In this document: positions 22,373-32,859 of the stretch, piece after piece | Layout of the letters: every line of letters begins with the position of its first letter | Numbering within the stretch: the stretch's first letter is position 1 | Source of the DNA: Kingdonia uniflora | Taxonomy: Eukaryota; Streptophyta; Magnoliopsida; Ranunculales; Circaeasteraceae | NCBI GenBank assembly: GCA_014058105.1 | Contig: JACGCM010000715.1 | Span: 744,001 to 808,000, forward strand | Reading direction: 5' to 3' | Length of the DNA stretch: 64,000 nucleotides | The notes under the pieces: model-generated | What the model was told of the DNA's origin: nothing | The model's database searches: none | The model's input: only the letters and a program-made list of their open reading frames with translations | Position numbers and translations under genes: made by a program

Positions 22373-23168
22373 ACCATAGATTTTGGCTATGAAGAAGATC
22401 TTTTATCTGTGATTTCTAGTTCTGACTATTTCTCGGATCTTGTAGCATGGGATCAGGGTTTGAAAGTTGCTTCAGTTTTTCATTATCTTCTCTGCTAATT
22501 TTTGAAAAGTAATTCGAACTATAACTTGGTGATGTAATTTGTTGTAATTATTGGGGGCATTTTATTATCTGTAAAGTATCCTGTAAAGAAAATTTCAAAT
22601 TAATAAAATAACTTCGTTCTGAGATCATGATTCTTTATCACGAACTTGTTTATGTAGTTTGTTGTTTATAAAATAGGAGTTAGATATCATGAGGCAAGAC
22701 AGGAAAATTTGAGCTGGAAGAAGCTTCGTGTGGACGAGAGTAAATGGTAGTTATAGCGACGGTTGAAGAGAGAGAAGTTTAAGGAAGTAGTTAGATATTG
22801 TTTTATGCGATCTATGTACTCAAAATGGGTGATAGAGTTTTCCAAACTATGAGAAATGGTGGGCATTGATCTGTAGGTGCTACTGCTAGATTTGCATGAT
22901 CTTGTATGTTGCCCCTTTGTATATTTTCTCGTACAAAATTGGAGGAGATATTTCATACTATGGAAAGAATGACCTGTCACAATATTTTGCATTTGATGTT
23001 GATATGTTGCTCTTCCGTAAACTTTCTTTGAACAATATATCCTTTGGCCAAATTAGCTGGGTGATATTTACAAAGATCTTCCTGGCGGCTATAAAATCAC
23101 GAATCTTGGCTGCTTTGATTTGCATCTTCTGCAGGAATAATTTTGTCGTGGAGGTGATGAGTTTATCC

Positions 23169-23321
23169 ATGGTGAGGACTCGTGCTCAGCATACCCATCA
23201 GGCAGTAGATGGTCACTTTCATATTAAGGTTACTGAACTTCATGAACGGTATTTTTGTGGACTCCCTAATGATGCCATGTTGCCGGAATGGCTGTTGAAT
23301 CTGACCAGACTAGATGATTAA
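23169..23321 (+). CDS. Tat1 antisense ORF B (MVRTRA…)
   Basis: 50 codons from ATG 23169: MVRTRAQHTHQ…, …VTELHERYFCGLPNDAM…, ending in TAA at 23321. The pattern MV-x-x-R, then about 25 residues, then ELxxRYFxxxP repeats the start of ORF A, so B looks like a diverged, truncated duplicate of the same antisense gene. The frame is open upstream to 22896 but those codons are hydrophobic and probably non-coding. Confidence 0.4.
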   Translation: MVRTRAQHTHQAVDGHFHIKVTELHERYFCGLPNDAMLPEWLLNLTRLDD

Positions 23322-23833
23322 AGGAAACGTATAGAGTATGACCAATTTTTCTGGTGCGACGTATTTCAGAGGTCATTGTTGAGTGCCATGGTGCGGGAAC
23401 TGGCTGTTCGATAGCTCGTATGTGACAAGATCGTTGAAGAGGATGCCAGGGTAGCAAGAGGGGAAATTATTCTGTGCGGGGAGGCACATCACCGAGGCTG
23501 TTTTAGATGTGACTGGAGAGTTTGGTAGGCTCGAAGCATTGGGGCTCATAATAAGTAATCTATTTTTGAGTATTCTGTGGTTAGGTTTGATTAAATATAA
23601 GATGAGGGATCATGAGAGGATAAACCAATGTGATGTCTCGATCTGATTGAATAAAAATAAAGTATTCTATTTTAATCTTTGTGTACGGATTTTGTGGGAG
23701 ACAGCTGTAAGATTTTAACAACTATATTGATATCTTCAAATTTTGAATATTAATCTGTTTTAGGAAAGTTGTACGATCTTGGTAGGGTATTGAAGTAGGG
23801 TTATTTGTCATTTCTAGTGTATTTGAGGAAGAG

Positions 23834-24229
23834 GTGCATAATCGTGTAATGGCAGACAATAGGGACAAACGTGATGACGGTAGACGTTATCACAGAAGTC
23901 ATGATGATGCCTTCAACCGAAAAGACTTACCTACAGAGATAGTAGGGATGGATGATGCATGTAAGAAGGAACCATCGTTTTACAAGCCGAGGGAGAGTAT
24001 AAAAATGCACCTCTCTCTCCCTCATAAATTATCTACAGTTTCAGAGAGAGAGAAAAGGTTTGTCAATCTTCTTTCCAAAGAGAGGAAATGTTTAAGTTCT
24101 GAGTGTGATTTGAGAAGGAAATCTTCATCAGGTGATAGAAAACTGTCTGAGAAGCGACGGGAGCGTTCATTCCCGAAAAGATGTCCGGGTAAAGCAGATG
24201 ATTGCTATTCTTCAAGTACAGGTTGGTAA
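23834..24229 (+). CDS. Tat1 antisense ORF C, charged protein segment
   Basis: 131 codons, strongly charged: …MADNRDKRDDGRRYHRSHDD…, …EREKRFVNLLSKERKC…, …SEKRRERSFPKR…. Basic and acidic residues alternate, giving a disordered, nucleic-acid-binding look. No fold is recognised. It lies upstream of the domain-bearing block at 24.75-25.43 kb on the same strand and may be an exon of the same gene. Confidence 0.45.
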   Translation: MHNRVMADNRDKRDDGRRYHRSHDDAFNRKDLPTEIVGMDDACKKEPSFYKPRESIKMHLSLPHKLSTVSEREKRFVNLLSKERKCLSSECDLRRKSSSGDRKLSEKRRERSFPKRCPGKADDCYSSSTGW

Positions 24230-24744
24230 TATAGATCTCTATCCAGCTGATTTGTTTAGTAATCTGTATAATATTTATAGTAATCTGTTTGATATGTATA
24301 GTAACCTGTTTGATATGTGTATCTGATGATGTAGGGGTTTTGGGTTGTTTAAATAAAAATGGGGAATATGAGTTTAGGTATATGAATAAACTGTTAGAGG
24401 GAGAAAATATGCATTTGGGGAAGAAGGGGGTAATTTAAAATAATTGATTTTTGCTTTTGTTTTGGGAATTTATAAACTAGACGTATTGACTGGGTAGAAG
24501 GTGGGTTTATTTTGTCTGTATGTAATGTAGAAAAAATGACAAAAAATATATTTCTGTATATTGTAAGTTTGATATGCGGTTTAATCCTAGTATTCCCACC
24601 AGTAAATTTGAAGTATCGTCCAATTTTGAGGAAACATCATCGTCGGGGAGGGGGGACGAGTGTAGTGTGATGAAGTAAATTGTAAACAGTGGTGAGAGAA
24701 GCATAAATGGTGGGGAACCCAATAAGGTTGAGGATGTGATAAAA

Positions 24745-25432
24745 AGGGAGGATAGATCAGAGAGGGAGAAAGTCCTTGTGATATATCCAGAGGAGGTAGA
24801 TGGAGGGAAAGATTACTTGAAATATAAAAAGAAATTGTAGATAGAATGGGGAGGTTATGTGGAGGAGCAAGGTTTATGGTTTAGGGCCTATATCCCCGGT
24901 AAAGGGGAGGAGGCTATCTACTATCAGGTCCCATGCTTGGCGAAGTGGAAGAAGGATCGAGGGATTGGCGTGGGGGCTAATTTCTCATATTATAATGGTC
25001 TCGGGTTGTCAGTCCCGAGGGATGGGTTTTTGTGTTTTTTGAATCAGGTCGTATATGGCCTTAGAATTCCTCTGACCTTCTTTCAAAAAGGGGTTATGAA
25101 TGTGCTACAGTGTTGCCCTGCCTAGTTAAATGAGAATGTTTATGAAATGATGAGGGTATGCGAGGTACTAAATGAAAAATGGAAGAAGAAAAGGACTGCA
25201 AAGCAGTTCCAAGATAAAGATGTGATGAAGTTTTATAAATGGAAATATGTTAAAGGTCGAAGTAGTGGTTACCTGTATAATGATTCAGCTGGGTTAAAAT
25301 TTTTTGATTTCGAATCTGCGGGTAGACCATGGAATGACCACCTTGTGTAGGTAGAGGGTAACTGTATGCAGGTTCCAAATAAATCGGCACTCGAACTGAG
25401 CCATAAATATTATAATCCGAGTAAGTAATGTT
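24745..25432 (+). pseudogene. Tat1 antisense block D: 'putative gypsy type transposon'-like domain
   Basis: One frame runs through, cut by stops near 24838, 25123 and 25348. It reads …WFRAYIPGKGEEAIYYQVP…, …LSVPRDGFLCFLNQVVYGLR…, IPLTFFQKGVMNVLQCCPA, …NVYEMMRVCEVLNEKW…, …KDVMKFYKWKYV…, …GRPWNDHLV…. The order P-x-G-F … R-(I/L)-P … FF … CP … NVY-x-M … CE-x-LN … W-ND resembles the plant domain called 'putative gypsy type transposon' (Transposase_28 type), often found in proteins with a C-terminal coiled coil. The block ends at a GTAAGT donor (about 25423). Family assignment is from memory of the pattern. Confidence 0.5.
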
Positions 25433-25499
25433 GACCAATCTTCAAATAAACTATACTTGGCTTCGATCTGTTACTTAATATTGTGTTCCTTGTTTTAGC

Positions 25500-25970
25500 A
25501 GATCCCAAGCCTTTATCCACGCCGAACAAGACCAGCCTATTTGATTGTGTTACTTGAGATCCAGACGAGCTAAAACAGGTACTCAGTGAGTAGGGTATCC
25601 GTTGAGACAAAAGGGTAAATTCTACAGTTCTCAAGGTTCAGCGAGCTTAGGATAAATGAGCTATGGCTGAGGGCAAAGCTGTCTTGACTGTTACTGATAT
25701 TCTTAGTGTTCCACTTCCTGTATCTCGTGGCACTAAGCGGAATGTTCGACGGCCCGTAAGGCCAACTCGAGTGCCTCTATCACCGGGGGAGGCTACGGCA
25801 CAAGAGATCGCAAAGTCTATATCTGGCGATGTGGCTGAGAATCTTGATGTTGCTCCTATTGAGGTCGAGAAGTCCTCGCTGAAAAGAAAAAGGCATGAGG
25901 ATGAGGGTAGTTCCCGAACTAAACCTCACGCCCAACTAAGATGGTAGAGCTGGAGCTAAAATACTGTACG
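25500..25970 (+). CDS. Tat1 antisense block E: linker with basic KRKR motif
   Basis: An acceptor …TTTTAGCAG at about 25500 opens the block. From ATG 25663 a 94-codon frame reads …TVTDILSVPLPVSRGTKRNV…, RRPVRPTRVPLSPGEA, …SLKRKRHEDEGSSR…. The KRKRHED segment is a fair nuclear localisation signal, and the Pro/Arg-rich part suggests a flexible linker. It sits between the domain block D and the coiled-coil block F on the same strand, as expected for one multi-exon protein. Confidence 0.45.
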
Positions 25971-26294
25971 AAGGCTGGGACGGATCCGGAGCAGCTCGAT
26001 GCGGAGTATTACAAACATACTTTTGCGGTACACTTTTTCTTTTTTTGTATTCGGACTAAGAATTGTTGTACTGATTTTGACTTTGTATGCTTGTACTGGC
26101 TGCTCTCAATGCTGTTGAAGGGGGCAAAAAAGTGTTTGGAATAGAAGGGCCAAGAGTTTGGGGCTCTTACAGCGAGGTTCGAAGTTCAATCTGCTCACTT
26201 GAAGAAGTTCTAAGATTAATCTGCTCGTGTAAAGTTTGAGTGATGATTTAAAACATTTTTATTTTCGATGTCTGTATTATAACAACATATTTGT

Positions 26295-28933
26295 ATTTTG
26301 TGTATGATATAGAGCGACTGAGAAAAATAAACTCCAAATTAGAGAGATCATTGAGTAGAACGAGGGATTCTGTGTCTCGTATTCAACAGGTACTTAATAA
26401 AATTGAATATGAGAGAAGGAATTTTAAGTTGAATTCAGAGAAAACTTTTAAAGAGCTATATAATCTTCAATGTAGATATGCTAAAATAAAATTGAAAGGG
26501 ATGAGGTGTTAAGGAAGGAAGAGGAAAAAGGGTTAATAGTTCGAATACAAAAAGAGTTTACCTATTTTAATGACCCGAGTGATAAGGCTAGTTGTCAGAG
26601 TATGTTAATAGCTCTGACATTGCATTTTGAGGTCCAAGTAGATAGTGAAAGAGGGTTAAAAATAGCTTATATAGAGCCTTTAAAGGAGAGAGGTGTAGTT
26701 CCAGACCCAGCTCGAGTTATGTTTTTGGCTCAAGAAGCACGTAATCGTCATAGTTTAGAGGCGAGAAAGTGTTCCACTCGAGCTGGTGTGTCTGTTGTAT
26801 GAGGTGATATAGAACCTTTATTTGATGCGTTTAGATTTATGTTGGATCAAAGGGCTATGAGAATTATATTTTTCAGGATAAGGAAAGAGTAAATAGAGGT
26901 TCAAAAGCGGTTAAAGGGTAAATTAAAGAGGTTACAGGATGAGTTATTGTAGCATGTGGAGCAAAAAATGTCTTTAGCAACGCAGTTGTCGAAAGAAGTG
27001 GCAATTTGAATGAAGGTAGAAGCAGATTTGAGGGCTTTAGGTATATTGCAGAAAGACATGCGTCAGCGGCTGCATAAAGCGGAAATGATATTGAAGAATC
27101 ATCTATATACGTCGCGAGCAAAAGTTGTTGCTCAAACAGGACATGAGCGTCATATAGACAATATTATTGAATTTTATGGGTGAGAACTGTCTAAGGTAGA
27201 TAATAAATTTAGGAAGTTCATGACGGGATATGGGAAAGATTTTGATGTGAAAAATACCAAGGCTGAGAACATGTGGTTTACCAAAGGTGATGGAGAAATT
27301 ATTGGTGGCAAACTCCTTCCGAGGTCGAGGGAACCGCCTTCAGAAGGGGGTAAGGAGGAGGTCGAAAGCCTGATACCCCGAGCGCGGTGTAAATAACGTC
27401 TGCAGGAGGTAGTGACCTTTGCCACTTTGATAGATATGCAATTAACGAACATAATGAGTGCGAGGGATAAAGGGCAATCTTCTCATTCCTTGAAGAATCG
27501 AAAATAGGGTATTCTCAGTTTTCTTTACCAGCCCTGCATATGTGTTAGATTGTTGTATACTGTTATTAATGATAAATAACATTTGTTTTCTGTGATAATG
27601 AATGAAATAGTGTATCGATATTACTAAGATGCTATGTTCTTGATTTAAACTTGTTAATTGTGAGATGTAATCTGTTGGTACAATCAAATTATTATGAACG
27701 TAAATTGTTATGACTGGTGGAATTGGTAGCTGTTCAAACTCAGTGTGACGCGTTATGCGCCCAAAATGACCAACTGAATGCTGAGCTAAGTTTGAGTCAG
27801 GTCGCACTTAAAAGTACTACTGAGTTAAAAGAAAGAACGATGGTGGAGATGGTGAAAGAGTGAGACGTTGGAGATCGATTATCTGAGGATCTACAGAAGA
27901 AAAAGACAGATCTAGCCAGCGGGCTGAGAAAAATAGAGGAGCTAAGAGAAATTATAAGAAAGAAAGAGGTTGAATTTATAGGTAGCTCATGGTAAGCGAG
28001 CCAGCAGGGAGCGGAGTTGACATCAGCTCAAGTTCAAATTTTAGAACTACTGGCAGACTTGGTGGAGGAATGTAAGAATGTGAAAGGCTTACAATTCCAA
28101 GTGAATGTGCTTAAAGCGGAAGTAGCTGATACGCGAGCGCGTGCTTATAAGTATGAAGTATTATGGCTAGTTGCTGACGTTCTGATAAAGAAGATGGAAG
28201 AGGCCCGTAATAGACAGAACCAAAACATAAATACTGCTTGGAACAAAGTAGTCACTCTAGAGCATACCATACAAGGGTTGAAGTTAAATGCCTTAGAGCA
28301 CCTGGATGAGAATGCAAAATTGCGGGATGCAAACACGAAGTTAGATGCTGACCTATTTCAGGCGGAGATACGTCTCGATAAATGAAGGATAGAATGGGAG
28401 AGTCGTGAAGTAGAACTTGATGGGTCAATGTCTCTGATCTATCATATGGACGAGTTCATGACAGTGCTGGAGTCTCGGAATTCTGCTGTACTGGATGAGA
28501 AACGTCGAGTAGAGAAGCAGTGCGAGCATTTGAAGACTTCCCTGTAGGAAGCTCAAACTAAACTCAGCGATCTTATTCTGTCTAAGCAAGTAAAGACTGA
28601 AGTAGGTGGTGTGCATGAGAGAGATATGATAACAGTGATTTTAGTTTTTGCGTTAGAGTTCCAGGGATTGAAGGAAGAAACAAACTGGTGTATGACGTTG
28701 TAGTTGGAAAACGTGCGCAGTGCGACATGGAGGCGATACAGTGTGAGTATCTAGGTCCCATGGTAGCCCAAATTAGGGTTCTGAGATAGCATATGGTTAG
28801 AGAAGGAAAGAAAATCTTTATGGGAAAAATGCTAGAGTTTATGCATCAACGGCTGTACACGGGTTGTGCACCAGACGTTGTGGGACCTTGTAATATAGGT
28901 GACAGCTCGAGTGATAGCTCTTGCGAGGAGTAA
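26295..28933 (+). pseudogene. Tat1 antisense block F: long coiled-coil C-terminus
   Basis: Successive plus-strand frames keep a heptad-like, Glu/Lys/Leu-rich composition: 26291-26512 (…LRKINSKLERSLSRTRDS…), 26506-26802, 26880-27150, 27720-28000 and 28017-28385 (…LLADLVEECKNVKGLQFQ…, …VLKAEVADTRARAYKYE…). The last frame ends …GDSSSDSSCEE and TAA at 28931-28933. Stops and shifts break the chain in several places, and small introns are likely. A coiled-coil tail after a folded domain and a basic linker would suit a DNA-bound or self-associating nuclear protein; the role is unknown. Confidence 0.45.
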
Positions 28934-29115
28934 TGATTATGGGGATGTGCTATGTATATTAACGCGTATATTGTATAAAAATAGGAATGTCTAGAATGAT
29001 GATTTATACTAACCTTTTGTTATATGAACGATACCGTATTAGTCGAACATCTCTTGTATAGGAAGGTCCCCAGAGGCTATCATTCGTAGAGGGACATAGG
29101 TGGCTGATCGGCTTG
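28934..29115. other. Spacer between antisense gene and tandem repeat in Tat1
   Basis: About 180 bp without coding sequence. It separates the stop of the antisense coding chain from the 44-bp repeat array. Confidence 0.4.
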
Positions 29116-29410
29116 GCCAAAGTAACAAACGATCTGTAATGTAATAGATGATTAGTTTAGCCAAAGTAACAAATGATCTGTAATGTAATAGATGATCAGT
29201 TTGGCCGAAGCAACAAACGATCTGTAATGTAATAGATGATTCGTTTGGCCAAAGCAACAGCGATCTGTATTGTAATAGATGATCAATTTGGCCGAAGCAA
29301 CAAATGATCTGTAATGTAATAGATGATCAATTTGGCCGAAGTAGCAAAAAATCTGTAATGTAGTAGATGATCAGTTTAGCAAAGTAACAAACGATCTGTA
29401 ACCTGTATAT
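29116..29410. repeat. 44-bp tandem repeat in the Tat1 3' region, about 6.5 copies
   Basis: Units start at 29116, 29160, 29204, 29248, 29291, 29335 and 29379, each '(g)gcc(a/g)aag(t/c)aacaaa(c/t)gatctg' followed by 'taatgtaatagatgat(c/t)'. The period is 44 bp, once 43. Such arrays in the 3' untranslated region of Tat/Ogre-type elements are a known source of plant satellite DNA. The 72-codon minus-strand frame over the array is a by-product. Confidence 0.9.
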
Positions 29411-29985
29411 AGAAGTACTTGTTGGATATATTAGAAAAGTACCATCGTGTAGGGCAATCGAACACAAGTATTTCATTGGTGTAAGATTGACGTACGATGA
29501 GTGTGTTAGATCAAGTACTATATAAAATAGTAGAAATTACTTAGATATATTTGGATCGAACATAAGTCTTTCATTGATATAAGATCGTCATACAAGATGA
29601 TAGATTGATTTGTAGAAAAGTACACTGTGATGGATTTTTATCGGCAATACAATTTTAATCTCCTCATGTTCCAAGAATTAGGGATTCGATCTCACTATTT
29701 AGTGGCAAAATTATAAGAACCAAGGTCGCTTTTTCTGACAATAGCGAAAGTGTCTTCTCAATTTTTAGACAGTTTCCCAGCGCTTACTTCTTTTTTGTGT
29801 TTGAGAATTTCTCGCAGGACGAGATCTTTGATTTTAAATTCTCAGTGACGAACGCGCTTGTTGTAAGATCGGGCTTGAGCCTGGTGGTATCTACCCAAAT
29901 TCATAATTGCTCTGTCTCTAGTCTCCCCGATCCAATTCATGTTACATGCCAACTGGTACTCATTATCTTCATCCATCATGGTTTG
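29411..29985 (-). other. Tat1 region between tandem repeat and integrase
   Basis: It probably contains the end of pol and the start of the 3' untranslated region on the minus strand. No clear integrase C-terminal motif could be read, although a few broken Lys/Arg-rich segments are present. No gene is supported. Confidence 0.35.
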
Positions 29986-30735
29986 GTCACGTATTGGGTG
30001 ATGATATAGAGTGGGGATGATTGTTTCTGTACCATAAGCTAGTAAGAATGGTGTGCATCTAGTTGATACCCAAGGTGTTGTGCGATATGGCCACAGAACA
30101 TGTAGTAGTTCCTAGACCTAATTTCCCTTCATCTCTGTCAAACACTTTTTGATCCCATCCACTATAGTTCAATTAGTGATTTCCGCCTAGCCATTTCCTT
30201 GAGGGTAATATGGATTTGAAGGGGAGTAGATGATATTGTGTTAATTAAGGAACTCAACAACTCTGTAGCTAACGAACTGAGGTCCATTGTCGATTCTAAT
30301 GAGATGGAGGCAACCGAATTGGATAATGAAAGTTTCCCAGATGAATTTGATGACTTAATCTTCGCGTATGCGGTATAGAGGGACTGCTTCTACCCATTGT
30401 GTGAAGTAATCCGTTGCTACTAGGAGGTATTTCCTTTTGCCCGGTGCCGTGGGGAATTCTCCTACGAGGTTGAGGGCCTATCTTTTAAATGGCCAAACAA
30501 CATTGCTGGAATGGAGTTCCAAGGCAGGCGCTCGAATTTTGGGGCCATGTCTTTGGCAGGCATCGCACTTGCTTGTGAGTTCAATGGCTTGAGTTTTCAT
30601 CTTGGGCCAAAAAACTCCTTGAGTAAGAGCTCAATTTGCGAGAGATCATCCCGCTGTATGGGAACTACAAGTCCCCTCATGAAGTTTGTATAAAAACTTC
30701 TGAGCTTCTTTGTTCGACAAATATTCAAGGTACGA
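29986..30735 (-). pseudogene. Tat1 integrase
   Basis: On the minus strand the HHCC zinc-binding part is visible: …YKLHEGTCSSHTAG…, then …FWPKMKTQ…, …KCDACQRHGPKI…. The catalytic core follows: GEFPTAPGKRKYLLVATDY, FTQWVEAVPLYR, …IRIDNGPQFVS…, …NPYYPQGNG…. The core Asp residues (ATDYF, RIDNG) and the region of the Glu are present. Stops interrupt it (e.g. after …RIRED and in …QGNG-stop-AE…). The enzyme would insert the element's cDNA; this copy cannot make it. It lies downstream of reverse transcriptase and the two RNase H domains, the normal Ty3/gypsy order. Confidence 0.85.
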
Positions 30736-31084
30736 TCCTATGAATGAAATTTTGAAAAAGAGACCATTGTCCACGATGTATCGCTTAGCATTATTAAGGA
30801 CGCGTCTCTTCTCTGTAGGATCTGTAGGGAATTCGCTGTTAAATGTACTTTCAGTCCCGATATACTTGTGGTAAGGTCATCTCCAATCTTCCTCCTTCTC
30901 TTCAACGCCCCTAGTATTGACAGAATTCGAGCTTATGATGTTAATACTGGGGGTGGATGATACTTCAATCTTAAGATAATACGCTTCCTTACTAAGTATT
31001 CCTGCCAGGTACGCGAGGGAGTCCGAATATCGATTTTCTCCATGCTGTAAATGTTCAATAATAATTATGTTGAATATGCTCATT

Positions 31085-31350
31085 TGTTGACTACTGCTGC
31101 CATGTAGTCGACCATTTTTCTGTTCCTCTGGAACTTTTTTTGTAATGGTTCACAATGAGTAATGAGTCTGTGTAGACAGATAATTTAGAAACTCCAATCT
31201 CTAGAGCCATATCTAGACTGTGAATCATTGCTTCATACTCGGCCTCATTATTGGTTACATTGAAATTGAGCCTGACTGCTTTCTCGATCCTTTCATTGGA
31301 AGGTGTGATAAGTACGATTCGGATACCTGACCCTACAGGCTCGGAAGATT
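31085..31350 (-). pseudogene. Tat1 second (archaeal-type) RNase H domain
   Basis: The minus strand reads …LNFNVTNNEAEYEAMIHSLD…, then MALEIGVSKLSVYTDSLLIV. TNNEAEYEA and the following (Y)TDS are the hallmark of the additional RNase H found in Tat-lineage elements and acquired separately from the ancestral RNase H. It lies directly after the first RNase H (31376-31860), separated by a linker. A frameshift follows the TDS motif. Its presence is the main reason for assigning Tat1 to the Tat lineage. Confidence 0.75.
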
Positions 31351-31375
31351 TATTAGTTAAAAGATGACATCCCTT

Positions 31376-31930
31376 TTAAGTTATCCAGTCTGATTTTTCT
31401 TCGAAGTGTTCCTCACTGTTATCCGTACTATTTTCTTCCCAGTCAGGATCTTTTACTGGAAAATCTAAGAGAAAATTAGCTGCTGCTTGACCCTTTTCAG
31501 TGTATCGTGGTTCACGGATGTCGTGTTCGCCAAGTGTAACTGACCATGTTTGTATTCGTCTGGACTTTTCCCGTTCTGATAAGATCTCTCGTAAAGGGTA
31601 ATTTGTCACTACTCGAACCGAGTGTGCTTGAAAATACTGTCTCAACTTTTGTGATATGTATACGAGAGCTAAGAACAATTTCTCGATCTTGGTATACAGG
31701 GACTCTGTAGGAGTGAGAGTCTTACTGATGAAATAGACAGGCTTTTCTATCTTCCCATAAAGTCGAATGAGGATAGAACTTAACAATTCTTTGGTAACCG
31801 CGCGCAAGATATATTGTGAGTTCTTCCCATTCGTTAGGTGTACTCAACACTGGAGGCGATCCCAAGTAAAGTTTAAGCTCCTGAAATGCTACTTCACATT
31901 TTGTCGTCCACTCAATCTCGGGATCCTTTT
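31376..31930 (-). pseudogene. Tat1 reverse transcriptase connection and RNase H
   Basis: The minus-strand frame of 143 codons contains …KPVYFISKTLTPTESLYTKI…, EKLFLALVYISQKLRQYFQ, AHSVRVVTNYPLREIL, …GEHDIREPRYTEKGQAAANF…. This is the Ty3/gypsy RNase H layout with the 'Y-x-x-I/E-K-L-x-L-A' helix and the 'V(V)T(N/D)-x-PL' strand. The expected Asp of the TD(H/N)xPL motif is Asn (TNYPL). A frameshift or stop separates it from the reverse transcriptase. Confidence 0.85.
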
Positions 31931-31937
31931 TAGACTT

Positions 31938-32720
31938 CTATATTATTGTCCCTTCACGTAAAAGGTTAAATAACCATCGACATCGATCTAAAGACTTCAA
32001 AATAAAATAATTTATTACGGCGATCTTGCCCACCAACTTCTGTATGTCTTTCTTATTTTTTGGCAAAGGCATTGACAGTAAAGCGCGAATACGATCTGGA
32101 TCAGCTTCTATACCTCTCTTGCTAATTAAATGTCCTAAGAACTTTCTTGACTGGATCCCAAATTGGCACTTTTTAGGGTTGAGTCTCATCTTGTTGGAAC
32201 GGAGGATTTCGAAAGTAGTGCGCAAGTCTGTAATATGGTGTTCCTTTGTAAGACTTTTACACAACATATCATCAATATAGACTTCCATCATTTTTCCGAG
32301 ATGATCTTTGGACATTTGTGTCATCAACCGTTGATAAGTGGCTCCAGCATTCTTAAGACCGAAAGACATGACCTTATAACAGTATAAACCATGTTCTGCA
32401 ATGAAAGCTGTCTTTTCTTGGTTATCAGGTAGCATAAATATTGATTGTATCCTGATACGGCATTCATCATGGGCAGGAGTTCGTGTCCCGCAGTAGAATT
32501 GAGTAGATAGTTGATAATAGGAAGAGGAAAGCTGTCTTTTGGAGTATGTTTGTTGAGGCCCGTGAAATCTACGTACACTCTAATCTTGTTATTCTTCTTT
32601 AGGATTGCCACAATGTTCGAGATCTATTATGGGTAATAGGCTTCTCTGATAAAGCCAACTTCGATAAGTTTGTCGATTTCTTTATTTACTTCTTCTCGAA
32701 GTCTCGGTGCTAAGTTCATC
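31938..32720 (-). pseudogene. Tat1 reverse transcriptase
   Basis: Two overlapping minus-strand frames (32324-32611 and 31938-32435) carry …KKNNKIRVYVDFTGLNKHTP…, …DSFPLPIINYLLNSTAG…, …SGYNQ…, then …YKVMSFGLKNAGATYQRLM…, …MMEVYIDDMLCKS…, …NKMRLNPKKCQFGI…, FLGHLISKRGIEADPDRI. The catalytic YIDD box is intact. The expected 'D-AxSGYNQI' Asp region reads NAVSGYNQ, and a frameshift occurs right after it, so the domain is split. The enzyme would copy element RNA into DNA. Confidence 0.9.
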
Positions 32721-32859
32721 TACTTCTGTTTGACAGCTTTAGCTTTGTCTTTTAAATTGAGCTTGTGGCAAGCTAGATTGGGATCAATGCTCGACATTTT
32801 GTGAAATGTCCAAGCGAATACATCATTGTTGTCATTGAGGAACTGAATGAGGACATCAT

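Noticed and set aside
22896..23168. Hydrophobic N-terminal extension of antisense ORF B
   Set aside because: The codons before ATG 23169 look unlike coding sequence, and the frame is open by chance in AT-rich DNA.
24231..24325. Short repeat 'gtaatctgtttgatatgtata' as a regulatory array
   Set aside because: Only about three imperfect copies of roughly 25 bp; too little to support a function.
29039..29410. CRISPR-like array of regular repeats
   Set aside because: The 44-bp units are directly adjacent with no unique spacers, and they lie inside a plant retrotransposon 3' region.
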